A DNA stretch of 15,436 nucleotides from Candidatus Woesearchaeota archaeon (lineage in GTDB: Archaea > Nanobdellota > Nanobdellia > Woesearchaeales > UBA525): contig JAAOYD010000100.1 of NCBI GenBank assembly GCA_018221165.1, positions 1 to 15,436 of the forward strand. The letters run 5' to 3'. Positions within the stretch are counted from its first letter, which is position 1. Each line of letters begins with the position of its first letter. Positions 5,761 through 13,031 of the stretch are shown here, piece after piece. Position numbers and translations under genes: made by a program. The notes under the pieces were generated by a model, which made no database searches, had not been told where the DNA came from, and saw only the letters and a list, made by a program, of their open reading frames with translations.

Positions 5761-6723
5761 ATGCATCAACTCGACCTGAAAGACAGAAAGCTACTGTACT
5801 ATCTCGATCTAAACAGTCGGAGCTCCCTCAATGAGTTAGCGAAGAAAGTCGGGCTCTCAAAACAAGTAGTCGACTACCGCTTGAAACGACTAATGAAAAA
5901 TAAAATCATCAAGCAATTCTACACAGTCATCAACTTCTCGAAGCTTGGCTACACTCAGTATAAGCTTTATCTCAAGTTGCAGAACGCAACGGTCGAGAAA
6001 GAGCAAGAGATTCTTGATTATTGGATAAAAAGCGAGTCAAGCGTTTGGGTGGCTTCCTGCAGAGGAAAATGGGATCTCGCAGTATCAATCCTCGCAAAGG
6101 ATATCAACGATTTCGGCGAGATTCTCAGCGAGTTCGCAAACAAATATGGCCTCCACATTCTTGAGAAAGACATACTCACCACGCAGATAAGCCCTATCTT
6201 CACCCGATCATACCTTCTCGAGCAGAAAGAAAAGAAGAGATTCACCTACGGTGGAAAAATCGAAGAGTACCAACTCGACAAGACAGAAGACGCCATCCTA
6301 CAAACCTTATCCACAAATGCTCGAATTCCGATTCTTGAGATGATGAACAAACTCAGTCTGACGAGAGACACAATCAATTATCGCCTGAAAAAACTGACCA
6401 AAGACAAGATTATCTCACAATACCGCATCCTAATCAACCTCGAAGCGCTCGGGCATAAACTCTACAAGATTATTCTTCGCTTCCATTCACTCACCGCAGA
6501 GAAGGAGAGAGAGATAATCACATACGTCGAAACGCACTCTCACGGAGTCCAATATCTGAAGCTCGTCGGGTCATCAGATACAGAACTAGAATTTGAAGTC
6601 GAGAGTGACGAACAACTCCATAAAATACTGCTCGAGATTAGGAACAAGTTCTCAGACATCATCAGAGACTACGACACTCTTCTCATCAAAGAAGAACATA
6701 AACTCAACTATTACCCTTTCTAA
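5761..6723 (+). CDS. Double-unit Lrp/AsnC family transcription regulator
   Basis: The 320-residue protein is two Lrp/AsnC units in a row. Unit 1 has a winged helix-turn-helix at about 18-50 (SSLNELAKKVGLSKQVVDYR) and an alpha/beta effector-type domain at about 65-150. Unit 2 has its own helix-turn-helix at about 186-219 (ARIPILEMMNKLSLTRDTIN) and second domain at about 238-315. Both recognition helices keep the YRLK(R/K)L ending. Ordinary Lrp proteins have one unit of about 150 residues and act as dimers, so this chain may be a built-in dimer with two different DNA-reading halves. It is divergent from the AT-rich operon and converges on the coiled-coil gene downstream with only 7 bp between them. 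Targets are inferred: the operon across the 107-bp spacer and its own promoter. Confidence 0.85.
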   Translation: MHQLDLKDRKLLYYLDLNSRSSLNELAKKVGLSKQVVDYRLKRLMKNKIIKQFYTVINFSKLGYTQYKLYLKLQNATVEKEQEILDYWIKSESSVWVASCRGKWDLAVSILAKDINDFGEILSEFANKYGLHILEKDILTTQISPIFTRSYLLEQKEKKRFTYGGKIEEYQLDKTEDAILQTLSTNARIPILEMMNKLSLTRDTINYRLKKLTKDKIISQYRILINLEALGHKLYKIILRFHSLTAEKEREIITYVETHSHGVQYLKLVGSSDTELEFEVESDEQLHKILLEIRNKFSDIIRDYDTLLIKEEHKLNYYPF

Positions 6724-6730
6724 ACTCCTT

Positions 6731-7381
6731 TCACTTCTTCGGCGAAGCTCTTTTCACTTTATCAGTGATGCGTGAGAGTTCAGCCACATTCTCAGTAAAG
6801 ACAGGGAGCACTTTCGAGAAGACCTTCTCCATGGCCTTGACTTCTGCGCCAACTTGAAGAATGTTCTTGTCGTACTCACCAACTTTGCCGATAACTGCTT
6901 CGTGGAGCTTGTCGTACTCGCTTTTCATATCGTCAATGCGCTGTTCCATCTTATCGAGCTTACTGGACATGGCTTCTTTCCATTCGACGATTTTGTTGAC
7001 GCTCTTGACGAGCTCGCCCCATTTCTCGTCGATGATAGCTTCGATAAGTTCCTCATTGGATGTGCCTCCGTAGCTCATATCAGGCCGTGATGGCGCCATT
7101 GCTTGTGGTGGTGAGGGCATTGGATTAGGGTCGTTTGGAAGAGGTCCTTGATGTGTTGTGATATTGTTGTCCATTGGTATCGCCCCCATCTTGTGGGTTG
7201 GTTGCATATTTGCTTGGTTGAGCGCGTCGAAAATCTGTGTGCTGCTGAAGCCGTCGTGTTGCAGGGTTTGAATAATCTGGTTATTAGTGAGGCCTTTACG
7301 CTGCATGTCCTCAATTTGCGCGAGCGGGATGTCCCGTCGCGATTCCGCGCTTGTTCCTATCCCTGGCATCGCCTCACCCAT
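6731..7381 (-). CDS. FlaC-like coiled-coil protein with N-terminal helical motif and Pro-rich linker
   Basis: The 216-residue cytoplasmic protein has three parts. An N-terminal helical module (about 20-58: QRKGLTNNQIIQTLQHDGFS and onward) resembles a small UBA-like or recruitment motif. A linker rich in Pro, Met and Asn follows (about 60-105). A long coiled coil (about 108-212) ends in EKVFSKVLPVFTENVAELSR, reminiscent of archaellum accessory protein FlaC as I remember it. It faces away from the pilus-type ATPase operon and lies next to another coiled-coil gene. Together they may form the cytoplasmic ring or scaffold of that machine, as FlaC/D/E do in archaella; this is inference. ATG 7381 lies 20 nt past a TATA box. 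Confidence 0.7.
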   Translation of the reverse strand: MGEAMPGIGTSAESRRDIPLAQIEDMQRKGLTNNQIIQTLQHDGFSSTQIFDALNQANMQPTHKMGAIPMDNNITTHQGPLPNDPNPMPSPPQAMAPSRPDMSYGGTSNEELIEAIIDEKWGELVKSVNKIVEWKEAMSSKLDKMEQRIDDMKSEYDKLHEAVIGKVGEYDKNILQVGAEVKAMEKVFSKVLPVFTENVAELSRITDKVKRASPKK

Positions 7382-7401
7382 AATGCATTTCCAGAAGAGA
7401 G

Positions 7402-7410
7402 TATTTAAAT
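7402..7410 (-). promoter_or_regulatory. TATA box of the FlaC-like gene
   Basis: The minus strand reads ATTTAAATA in the short gap between the two coiled-coil genes, about 20 nt before ATG 7381. The gene thus seems to have its own leaderless promoter rather than relying on the gene upstream. Confidence 0.6.
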
Positions 7411-7438
7411 GTTATGATGAGGTAGAAGGCCGCAGTGC

Positions 7439-7867
7439 TCATTTCTTCTTCGCGTCCTGGAGTAGCATCTTCGCTTCATGACGCGTGACGAACTGGAGCG
7501 GCTCCCACATGTCCATATAGCGTTCCAGAACTGTGAATTCGTGCTTCTTGACCACTGTGCCGAGCTCTCCAGCCATGGCGTCGATCTTCTCGCGAACATC
7601 TTCCACTTTGCGAGCCAGTTCGGTGAGCCGTTGCGTTAACGCCTTGAGGTCCACACGCGTATCTCGCTCATACTCAAGCAACCCTTGCTCAGTTAATTGC
7701 GTCTTCTTCTGCAGGTTCACCGTCCGCTCTTCGAGCACTGACAACCGGGAAGCAGTCTCACTGACTTGTTCGCGCACACCTTGCAGCATAGGACTCGGCG
7801 CGCCGACGTTCTTGCGTGTATCCGGCGGGGTGCCACCTTGTCCAGGGAAGAGTTGTGGTTCAACCAT
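7439..7867 (-). CDS. Coiled-coil accessory protein, FlaC/FlaE-like C-terminal motif
   Basis: The 142-residue protein has a Pro/Gly-rich N-terminus (about 1-28), a long coiled coil (about 30-110) and a C-terminal motif YMDMWEPLQFVTRHEAKMLL (about 117-136). The W-x-P...FVTR-E pattern recalls the C-terminal domains of archaellum accessory proteins (FlaC/FlaE) that contact the motor. No signal peptide or membrane helix is present. The frame is open upstream to 7918, but ATG 7867 is chosen because a TATA box ends 21 nt upstream of it and the upstream part would overlap that promoter. It is transcribed divergently from the ATPase gene out of the same short promoter region, which supports a shared job. 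Confidence 0.7.
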   Translation of the reverse strand: MVEPQLFPGQGGTPPDTRKNVGAPSPMLQGVREQVSETASRLSVLEERTVNLQKKTQLTEQGLLEYERDTRVDLKALTQRLTELARKVEDVREKIDAMAGELGTVVKKHEFTVLERYMDMWEPLQFVTRHEAKMLLQDAKKK

Positions 7868-7872
7868 AGTGG

Positions 7873-7912
7873 TGTTCTCGTCACAAACTTTATATATTGT
7901 TCTCGTCGAGAA
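7873..7912. promoter_or_regulatory. Bidirectional promoter with direct repeat and palindrome, shared by ATPase operon and coiled-coil gene
   Basis: A single AT core at 7889-7898 (TTTATATATT) reads as a TATA box on both strands: TATATAAA for the minus gene (ATG 21 nt away) and TTTATATATT for the plus operon. The 10-bp sequence TGTTCTCGTC occurs twice as a direct repeat (7873-7882 and 7898-7907), one copy on each side of the core and 25 bp apart. The second copy overlaps a perfect 13-bp palindrome TTCTCGTCGAGAA (7900-7912) where the plus transcript would start. This is the form expected of an operator that controls both directions. Confidence 0.65.
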
Positions 7913-7956
7913 AGACATGTGGGAGGCACTGCTTATTAAGCTTTGTCACTCCTGGA

Positions 7957-7963
7957 GAGGTGA
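7957..7963 (+). promoter_or_regulatory. Ribosome binding site that decides the TTG start of the ATPase
   Basis: GAGGTGA, close to the full archaeal anti-16S match, lies 5 nt before TTG 7969. The GTG at 7960 would overlap it. The frame is open further upstream to 7897, but that region contains the promoter. Confidence 0.6.
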
Positions 7964-7968
7964 GGTAC

Positions 7969-10284
7969 TTGTCAGAGACAAAAGGGGGTCCGTTCTCGCT
8001 TGAAGTGGTGCGTGAAGGTGGAGAAACCATCTTGCGCATTGACTGCACGCAGGTCTTGAGAGTCCCTTCCATAGAGGATGAAAAACTCTACATGGGCAAA
8101 GCGGTCGAGCTCCTCACCGAGAATCCTGACGCGACCAAGCTTATCTTTGATCAGAAGCGCGATTATGAGTATGATTACGCCCAAGTTCGGCTGCTGAAAG
8201 ACGTGGCCATGGTCTATAACCGGATTCTGCGCCAATCTGCGGATTACGGCCTCGCAGTACTGCAGAGCTTTGGCGCTGGCGTCGATGCGAACAAGGCCTA
8301 TGCTGAGTTGCACGAGGCTATCTTCAACACGCTCAAAGCTGATCCTGTCGCTGCCTATCTCCGTTTCAAACGCGCCGCGCGGAGGGAACGCATCAATCTC
8401 GAGAAGGCGCTTACTGATGAGGAGGCTGCTGCTTCCCAGAAATATATCGTCCTGCTCGACCGTCTCGCGGAAAGCATGAGCAAGACAGAGATCATCCAGA
8501 AACTCTCCCCCTATCTTGCTGGTGTGAAGGAAGGCGATCGCGCCATCTACCGCCGCATCTTCAGTCCTATCATCAAGCCTGATTTCATGTTCACCAAGCT
8601 CATGGCCACCTATCCCAAAGGCGCAGTGGAAGTGGCGAATTACTCCGTAGGCGGTACTGATGTCGTCGTGTTCGAGCAAGAGGATGACATCCAGTACTTG
8701 TATCACATCACCCCGCCCGAGTTCAAGCTCGACGAGTCGAAGTACGAATTGTTGGATGCTGCCAGAAATATATTGAGCGAGCACACTCCAACCCAGCAGG
8801 AGTTCGTCAACCCTGAACGCATGCGTGAGGTGTTCAAGAATATCGGTCACGATCTCATTCTTGAGCTGTCGACGCACCGACGACTGAAACTAAGCGATGC
8901 CGAACTGGATACGTTAACGCAGATTCTCATTAGGTATACTGTCGGGTTCGGCCTTATTGAGATACTGCTCGAGGATCCTGAGACCCAAGACATTACTGTG
9001 AACTCGCCGGCAGGCAACCTCCCCATCTTCCTCGTGCATGGTCAGTTCGGTGAGTGCAAGACAAACATCATCCCGAGCATCAGCGATGTGGAGAGTTGGG
9101 CGAGCAAGCTGCGCATCATGTCTGGAAGGCCGTTGGACGAGGCGGATCCTGTGTTGGATACAGAGATTAACATTCCTGGCGTGGCCAGCGCGCGTATCGC
9201 TGTCATCGCTCCACCGCTCAACCCTGATGGCATAGCCTATGCGTTTAGGCGTCATCGTGACAAGCCGTGGACGCTGGCGCTGTTCATCAAGAATCGCATG
9301 TTGAACCCCCTCGCTGCAGGACTCTTGAGTTTCCTCATCGACGGCAATCGTACCATGCTCGTCGCGGGAACGAGAAGCGCTGGTAAGTCATCGTTACTCG
9401 GCTCGTTGCTCGTAGAAATCATGCGGAAGTATCGCATCCTCACAATAGAGGATACCTTAGAACTGCCAGTCGCGGCATTGCGTAATCTCGGGTATAATAT
9501 TCAGCCGATGAAAGTTGCCGGTGCCTTAGCCAAGGGCGATTCAGAAGTGCCTGCTGATGAAGGTATCAGGACAACATTACGTCTTGGTGACAGCGCCTTG
9601 ATTATCGGCGAGGTGCGCAGCAAGGAAGCGCGTGCTCTTTACGAAGCTATGCGTGTGGGCGCCTTGGCGAATGTCGTCGCGGGCACAATCCACGGTGACT
9701 CTCCCTATGGTGTGTTTGATCGTGTTGTGAACGACCTTGACGTGCCACGAACAAGCTTCAAGGCTACTGACATCATTGTCGTCGCGAACCCTATCAAGAG
9801 TGCTGATGGCTTGCACAAGTGGCGGCGCATCACGCAAATCACTGAAGTGCGGAAGGAGTGGGAGGAAGACCCGCTGCGCGAACATGGCTTCGTCGACCTG
9901 ATGAAGTACAATGCCGAAACTGACGAGCTCGAGCCGACGGACGCGCTCATCAACGGTGATAGCGAAATTCTCAAGAGCATTGCCGGCCAAGTGAAAGATT
10001 GGGCAGGCGACTGGGACGCGGTGTGGAGTAGCATCATCCTACGGTCAGACATCAAAGAATATCTCGTCAAGCGTGCTGATGAGGAGAAGGATGACGAACT
10101 TTTGGAAGCGGGCTTCGTTGTGCAATGCAACGATGAGTTCCATCGCATTAGCGACAAGGTGAAGGAGAAGACTGGGAAACTGGACAGCAAGCGGATTGCA
10201 TTCGAATGGAAGGAGTGGCTCGAACAGGAGCTGAAACGTCGCGCCGCTCGAAAGAAGACTGCTGAGTCTCTGGATGGGGTGTAG
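7969..10284 (+). CDS. FlaI/TadA (VirB11-like) type II/IV secretion and pilus ATPase with long N-terminal domain
   Basis: The 771-residue protein is a secretion ATPase that powers filament assembly at the membrane. Its C-terminal motor has all the boxes: Walker A GTRSAGKS (467-474), Asp box ILTIEDTLEL soon after, Walker B IIGEVRS (545-551) with E548 as the likely catalytic base, and His box TIHGDS (573-578). The Walker A differs from the usual GPTGSGKT: Ser replaces the middle Gly. About 300 residues precede the usual N-terminal domain, and about 110 residues follow the motor (a charged helical tail, roughly 660-771). The start is TTG 7969, backed by GAGGTGA. The stop is 2 bp from the TadC start, so they form one operon. 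FlaI is shorter, so this is a long variant, familiar to me from DPANN archaea. Pilus and secretion roles cannot be separated from sequence alone. Confidence 0.9.
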   Translation: MSETKGGPFSLEVVREGGETILRIDCTQVLRVPSIEDEKLYMGKAVELLTENPDATKLIFDQKRDYEYDYAQVRLLKDVAMVYNRILRQSADYGLAVLQSFGAGVDANKAYAELHEAIFNTLKADPVAAYLRFKRAARRERINLEKALTDEEAAASQKYIVLLDRLAESMSKTEIIQKLSPYLAGVKEGDRAIYRRIFSPIIKPDFMFTKLMATYPKGAVEVANYSVGGTDVVVFEQEDDIQYLYHITPPEFKLDESKYELLDAARNILSEHTPTQQEFVNPERMREVFKNIGHDLILELSTHRRLKLSDAELDTLTQILIRYTVGFGLIEILLEDPETQDITVNSPAGNLPIFLVHGQFGECKTNIIPSISDVESWASKLRIMSGRPLDEADPVLDTEINIPGVASARIAVIAPPLNPDGIAYAFRRHRDKPWTLALFIKNRMLNPLAAGLLSFLIDGNRTMLVAGTRSAGKSSLLGSLLVEIMRKYRILTIEDTLELPVAALRNLGYNIQPMKVAGALAKGDSEVPADEGIRTTLRLGDSALIIGEVRSKEARALYEAMRVGALANVVAGTIHGDSPYGVFDRVVNDLDVPRTSFKATDIIVVANPIKSADGLHKWRRITQITEVRKEWEEDPLREHGFVDLMKYNAETDELEPTDALINGDSEILKSIAGQVKDWAGDWDAVWSSIILRSDIKEYLVKRADEEKDDELLEAGFVVQCNDEFHRISDKVKEKTGKLDSKRIAFEWKEWLEQELKRRAARKKTAESLDGV

Positions 10285-10286
10285 CA

Positions 10287-12497
10287 TTGCCTGATGAAGA
10301 TTATGAGGAACTCAGAAAACGTTATGTTGAAAAGTTGCGAGACGAGTTCCGCGAAGAGGAAAGTTCTGAAGTGCATACGCGCCAGTACGAGGAATTCCGA
10401 AAGGAGTATCTTCCAAAGCCGCTTTCCTGGTATGAAAAGACTTGCAACACTATGGAGAAGATTCTTCCGCTTTCGCCCGACGCGAAACGGGGGCCTATAC
10501 TCGAGAAGGCAATCGCAACCTGCCATCTCCAATTGACTCCGAAGGGAGTGACCGCGTTCTCATTACTCGTGCCCATCATCCTCATCTTCATCGCGATCGT
10601 CGCATTTCTTGGCATCCCAATGGCTTTGGGCAAAACAGGCAGCATGTTCCTGACGTTCTACACCGCAGTCGTCTGCCTCGTTCTCGTGTATCCACTGGGT
10701 CGCATCCCAGAATATCTCGCGTCGACCTGGCGTATGAAGTCAGGCAATCAAATGGTGCTGTGCATCTTCTACATCGTTACGTATATGCGTCACACGTCAA
10801 ATCTTGAACTAGCGATCGATTTCGCGGCCGAACATCTCAACCCGCCGTTGAGCCTGGACATGAAGAAGATTATCTGGAATCTTGAGACTGAGAAGTACGA
10901 CAGCCTGAAGGATAGTCTTGATGAGTACCTTGATGGCTGGCGTGACACGAATGCTGAATTCATCGAGGCAATGCACCTCATCGAGTCCTCGCTTGTAGAG
11001 AGTAGCGATACGCGTCGCGTCGAGGCGCTCGATAAGAGCCTGAGCGTCATGCTTGAGGAGACCTACGAAAAGATGTTGCATTACGCGCATAACCTCAAGA
11101 GTCCTTTAACAACCTTGCACATGCTTGGTATTATCCTTCCCATCCTTGGTCTCGTCATCCTGCCGTTACTCGTCGCGTTCATGCCTGAAGTCAGGTGGTA
11201 TCATCTTGCTGCACTGTATAACTTCACTTTGCCGGTGTTGGTGTATTTCCTCGGCCGGAACATTCTTTCGAATCGACCGAGTAGTTACGGCTCTGCTGAC
11301 GAGTCAACACCAGGTGCTGAGAATGTGACGGTCGGCAAGATGCATTTCACTCCGTTCATCGCCGCATTCTTAGTGATTGCCGCGTTCACCTTCGTCGCCA
11401 TTATTCCCTTGCTGTTCCACGCTGCGAACCCAGATTTTGATTTCGTACAGGGTGTGGAAAGCGAAGGGAAAAGCATTCTTGGTTTCTATCCTGTCGACCC
11501 GTGGGATAACGAACAGACAGAAGGCGCGACGTTCTGGTTTAACGAGTACCGTGAATTGAACTATGAAAAGTCTGACGGCTCCACAGTCACAGTCATCGCT
11601 GGTCCCTATGGTTTAATCGCGACGCTCTTGAGCTTGTTAATCCCGCTCGGTTTGGGATTAGGTGTCGGGTTGTATTATCGTTTGCGAACGCGGGGTGTGA
11701 TTGCGAAGCGGCAGCAGGCGAAAAAGCTCGAGCTTGAATTCGCTTCAGCATTGTTTCAGTTAGGGAATCGTCTCGCTGATGGCTTGCCGTTGGAGATTGC
11801 GTTCAGTAAGGTCGCGGTTGTCTTGCCTGATACCATAAGCGGAGCGTTCTTCCAGGAGGTCTCGGTGAACATCACACGCTTGGGCTTGAGTGTGGATGAC
11901 GCGTTGTTCCATGAAAAGTACGGCGCTATCAACAGGTACCCGAGCAATATCATTGAGAGTAGTATGAAAGTGTTGGTGGAGAGCAGTAAGAAAGGGCCGC
12001 TCATCGCCTCCCAGGCGATTATCAATGTCAGCAATTACATCAAGGAGATGCATCGCGTGGAAGAACGCTTGAAGGATCTCATGGCTGACGTCATTAGCAG
12101 CATGACGTCGCAAATTAAGTTCCTTACACCCACCATCGCAGGCATCGTCATTGGTATCACGTCAATGATTACGACTATCTTGGGCAAGCTGAGCAAGAAC
12201 ATCGAGGGTTTAGAGGCGCAGGGAGCTCAGAATGGCGCGTCAGGTCTTGATGGCATAGCGGGCATGACTGGTGGTGCGGTCGGCACTTACTGGTTCCAGC
12301 TGGTTGTCGGCTTGTATGTCGTGGAGCTCGTGTTTGTGCTGACGATACTGGTGAATGGCATCCAGAACGGTCCTGATAAAGTGAACGAGCGAGCTATGTT
12401 GGGTCGTAACATGGTGAAGAGCACCATAACCTATTGCATGCTTGCATTTGTCGTTATATTGTTGTTCAATTTCGTAGGAGTAAGTATTATACCATAG
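10287..12497 (+). CDS. FlaJ/TadC-like membrane platform protein with two GspF-type domains
   Basis: The 736-residue inner platform protein is the usual partner of the ATPase encoded just upstream. It has a charged cytoplasmic N-terminus (1-85) and membrane helices near 87-112 and 117-138. The first cytoplasmic GspF-like helical domain spans about 140-282, with helices at about 283-304, 312-332 and 355-377. An extracytoplasmic loop of about 60 residues follows (379-438, rich in aromatic and acidic residues). After a helix at about 443-465 comes the second GspF-like domain (about 467-613), then helices near 614-636, 672-694 and 713-734. This topology puts both GspF domains on the ATPase side. 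The start is TTG 10287, 5 nt after GGGGTG. An ATG at 10294 is in another frame. The large external loop is unusual and could contact pilin or the membrane-protein trio. Confidence 0.88.
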   Translation: MPDEDYEELRKRYVEKLRDEFREEESSEVHTRQYEEFRKEYLPKPLSWYEKTCNTMEKILPLSPDAKRGPILEKAIATCHLQLTPKGVTAFSLLVPIILIFIAIVAFLGIPMALGKTGSMFLTFYTAVVCLVLVYPLGRIPEYLASTWRMKSGNQMVLCIFYIVTYMRHTSNLELAIDFAAEHLNPPLSLDMKKIIWNLETEKYDSLKDSLDEYLDGWRDTNAEFIEAMHLIESSLVESSDTRRVEALDKSLSVMLEETYEKMLHYAHNLKSPLTTLHMLGIILPILGLVILPLLVAFMPEVRWYHLAALYNFTLPVLVYFLGRNILSNRPSSYGSADESTPGAENVTVGKMHFTPFIAAFLVIAAFTFVAIIPLLFHAANPDFDFVQGVESEGKSILGFYPVDPWDNEQTEGATFWFNEYRELNYEKSDGSTVTVIAGPYGLIATLLSLLIPLGLGLGVGLYYRLRTRGVIAKRQQAKKLELEFASALFQLGNRLADGLPLEIAFSKVAVVLPDTISGAFFQEVSVNITRLGLSVDDALFHEKYGAINRYPSNIIESSMKVLVESSKKGPLIASQAIINVSNYIKEMHRVEERLKDLMADVISSMTSQIKFLTPTIAGIVIGITSMITTILGKLSKNIEGLEAQGAQNGASGLDGIAGMTGGAVGTYWFQLVVGLYVVELVFVLTILVNGIQNGPDKVNERAMLGRNMVKSTITYCMLAFVVILLFNFVGVSIIP

Positions 12498-12507
12498 GGG
12501 TGAGATG

Positions 12508-12768
12508 ATGGAAATAGTATTGGGTGTGGCAGGACTTATTCTGATTCTCGGTGCGTTCGCCATGGAGGAGTTCCAGAAGCATACGCGTCATGAAAGCTTG
12601 GCCTACAACGCGATTAATTTCTGTGGTGCCATGTTCCTCGCAATCTATGCATGGAGTCTTGGAAGCTGTCCGTTCGTCATCCTGAACTTGGTGTGGATGG
12701 CTATCGCAGGGTACAAACTCGTCGAGATCTCAAAGAGAACTGGGAAGAAGCGGAAGAAGAGAAAGTAG
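12508..12768 (+). CDS. Small three-helix membrane protein, CBU_0592-like
   Basis: The 86-residue protein begins with a hydrophobic helix (about 2-20). The stretch YNAINFCGAMFLAIYAW then GSCPFVILNLVWMAIAGYKL (about 33-70) fits the CBU_0592-like family pattern (N-x-x-G-A ... P-x-x-x-L-N-x-x-W) as I know it. It ends in a strongly basic tail KRTGKKRKKRK. The family has no settled function. Starts at 12505 and 12508 are both ATG; 12508 is preferred because AGGGGTGA then ends 4 nt upstream. It lies 10 bp after the TadC gene and closes the operon, so it may be a helper of that machine or simply a passenger. Confidence 0.75.
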   Translation: MEIVLGVAGLILILGAFAMEEFQKHTRHESLAYNAINFCGAMFLAIYAWSLGSCPFVILNLVWMAIAGYKLVEISKRTGKKRKKRK

Positions 12769-12830
12769 GGGCTTGAGCGAAGCGAAACTTCGACAGCATC
12801 GAAGTTCGGAGCTTTAGCGACCGAACCCCT
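12767..12830 (+). repeat. Structured intergenic stretch after the motor operon
   Basis: An 8-bp perfect hairpin (AACTTCGA 12786-12793, TCGAAGTT 12799-12806) sits inside a weaker outer pairing (AGGGG 12767-12771 with CCCCT 12826-12830). GAGCGAAGCGAA at 12776-12787 belongs to the purine-rich GCGAAG/ACGAAG type of short repeats seen again at 12876-12885. It may act at the mRNA 3' end. It is not a classic archaeal T-run terminator. Confidence 0.4.
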
Positions 12831-12855
12831 GCTTCCCAGGGTAGCGACGCTGAAT

Positions 12856-12900
12856 GGGTTATCGAAGAAAACCCTACGAACGAAGAATGAGTGAGTATGG
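12856..12900 (+). repeat. Hairpin-plus-tail intergenic repeat, copy 2
   Basis: A 5-bp stem (GGGTT 12856-12860, AACCC 12870-12874) is followed directly by TACGAACGAAGAATGAGTGA then GTATGG. The tail matches 2922-2949 closely, with small insertions and deletions, and also follows a hairpin there. Its last 3 bases overlap the 3' end of the tRNA gene. Confidence 0.5.
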
Positions 12901-12969
12901 GTTCGCAGGGATTTGAACCCTGGACCTCTCCGTCTTCAGCGGAGCGCTCTCCCGCTGAGCTACGAACCC
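12898..12969 (-). tRNA. tRNA-Phe (anticodon GAA)
   Basis: The 72-nt minus-strand gene folds into a complete cloverleaf. It has acceptor GGGTTCG/CGAACCC, D stem GCTC/GAGC, anticodon stem CTCCG/CGGAG with loop CTGAAGA (anticodon GAA), variable AGGTC, T stem CAGGG/CCCTG with loop TTCAAAT, and discriminator A. The 3' CCA is not encoded and there is no intron at the usual position. It is transcribed from its own promoter. Confidence 0.95.
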
Positions 12970-13006
12970 ATAAGTGTTTTGCGGGAATTCTCAGAGACTG
13001 AGGGCG

Positions 13007-13016
13007 TTTTATATAG
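13007..13016 (-). promoter_or_regulatory. TATA box of tRNA-Phe
   Basis: The minus strand reads AACTATATAAAACGC, with the box end about 37 nt before the mature tRNA 5' end, so the precursor has a short leader of about 12-18 nt. A 5-bp inverted repeat (CTCAG AGA CTGAG) lies between box and tRNA at 12991-13003. Confidence 0.65.
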
Positions 13017-13031
13017 TTTTTGGGGTGAGAA

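Noticed and set aside
7972..8877. 301-codon minus-strand frame inside the ATPase gene
   Set aside because: It mirrors the codon frame of a well-supported ATPase; the product is an unordered mix with no domain, promoter or ribosome site.
9705..10532. 275-codon minus-strand frame over the ATPase/TadC junction
   Set aside because: Ser/Arg/Phe-rich shadow of two strongly supported genes.
12767..12900. CRISPR-like repeat array
   Set aside because: The short GCGAAG/ACGAAG units are irregular and not spaced as repeats and spacers; only two composite copies exist in the window, 10 kb apart.
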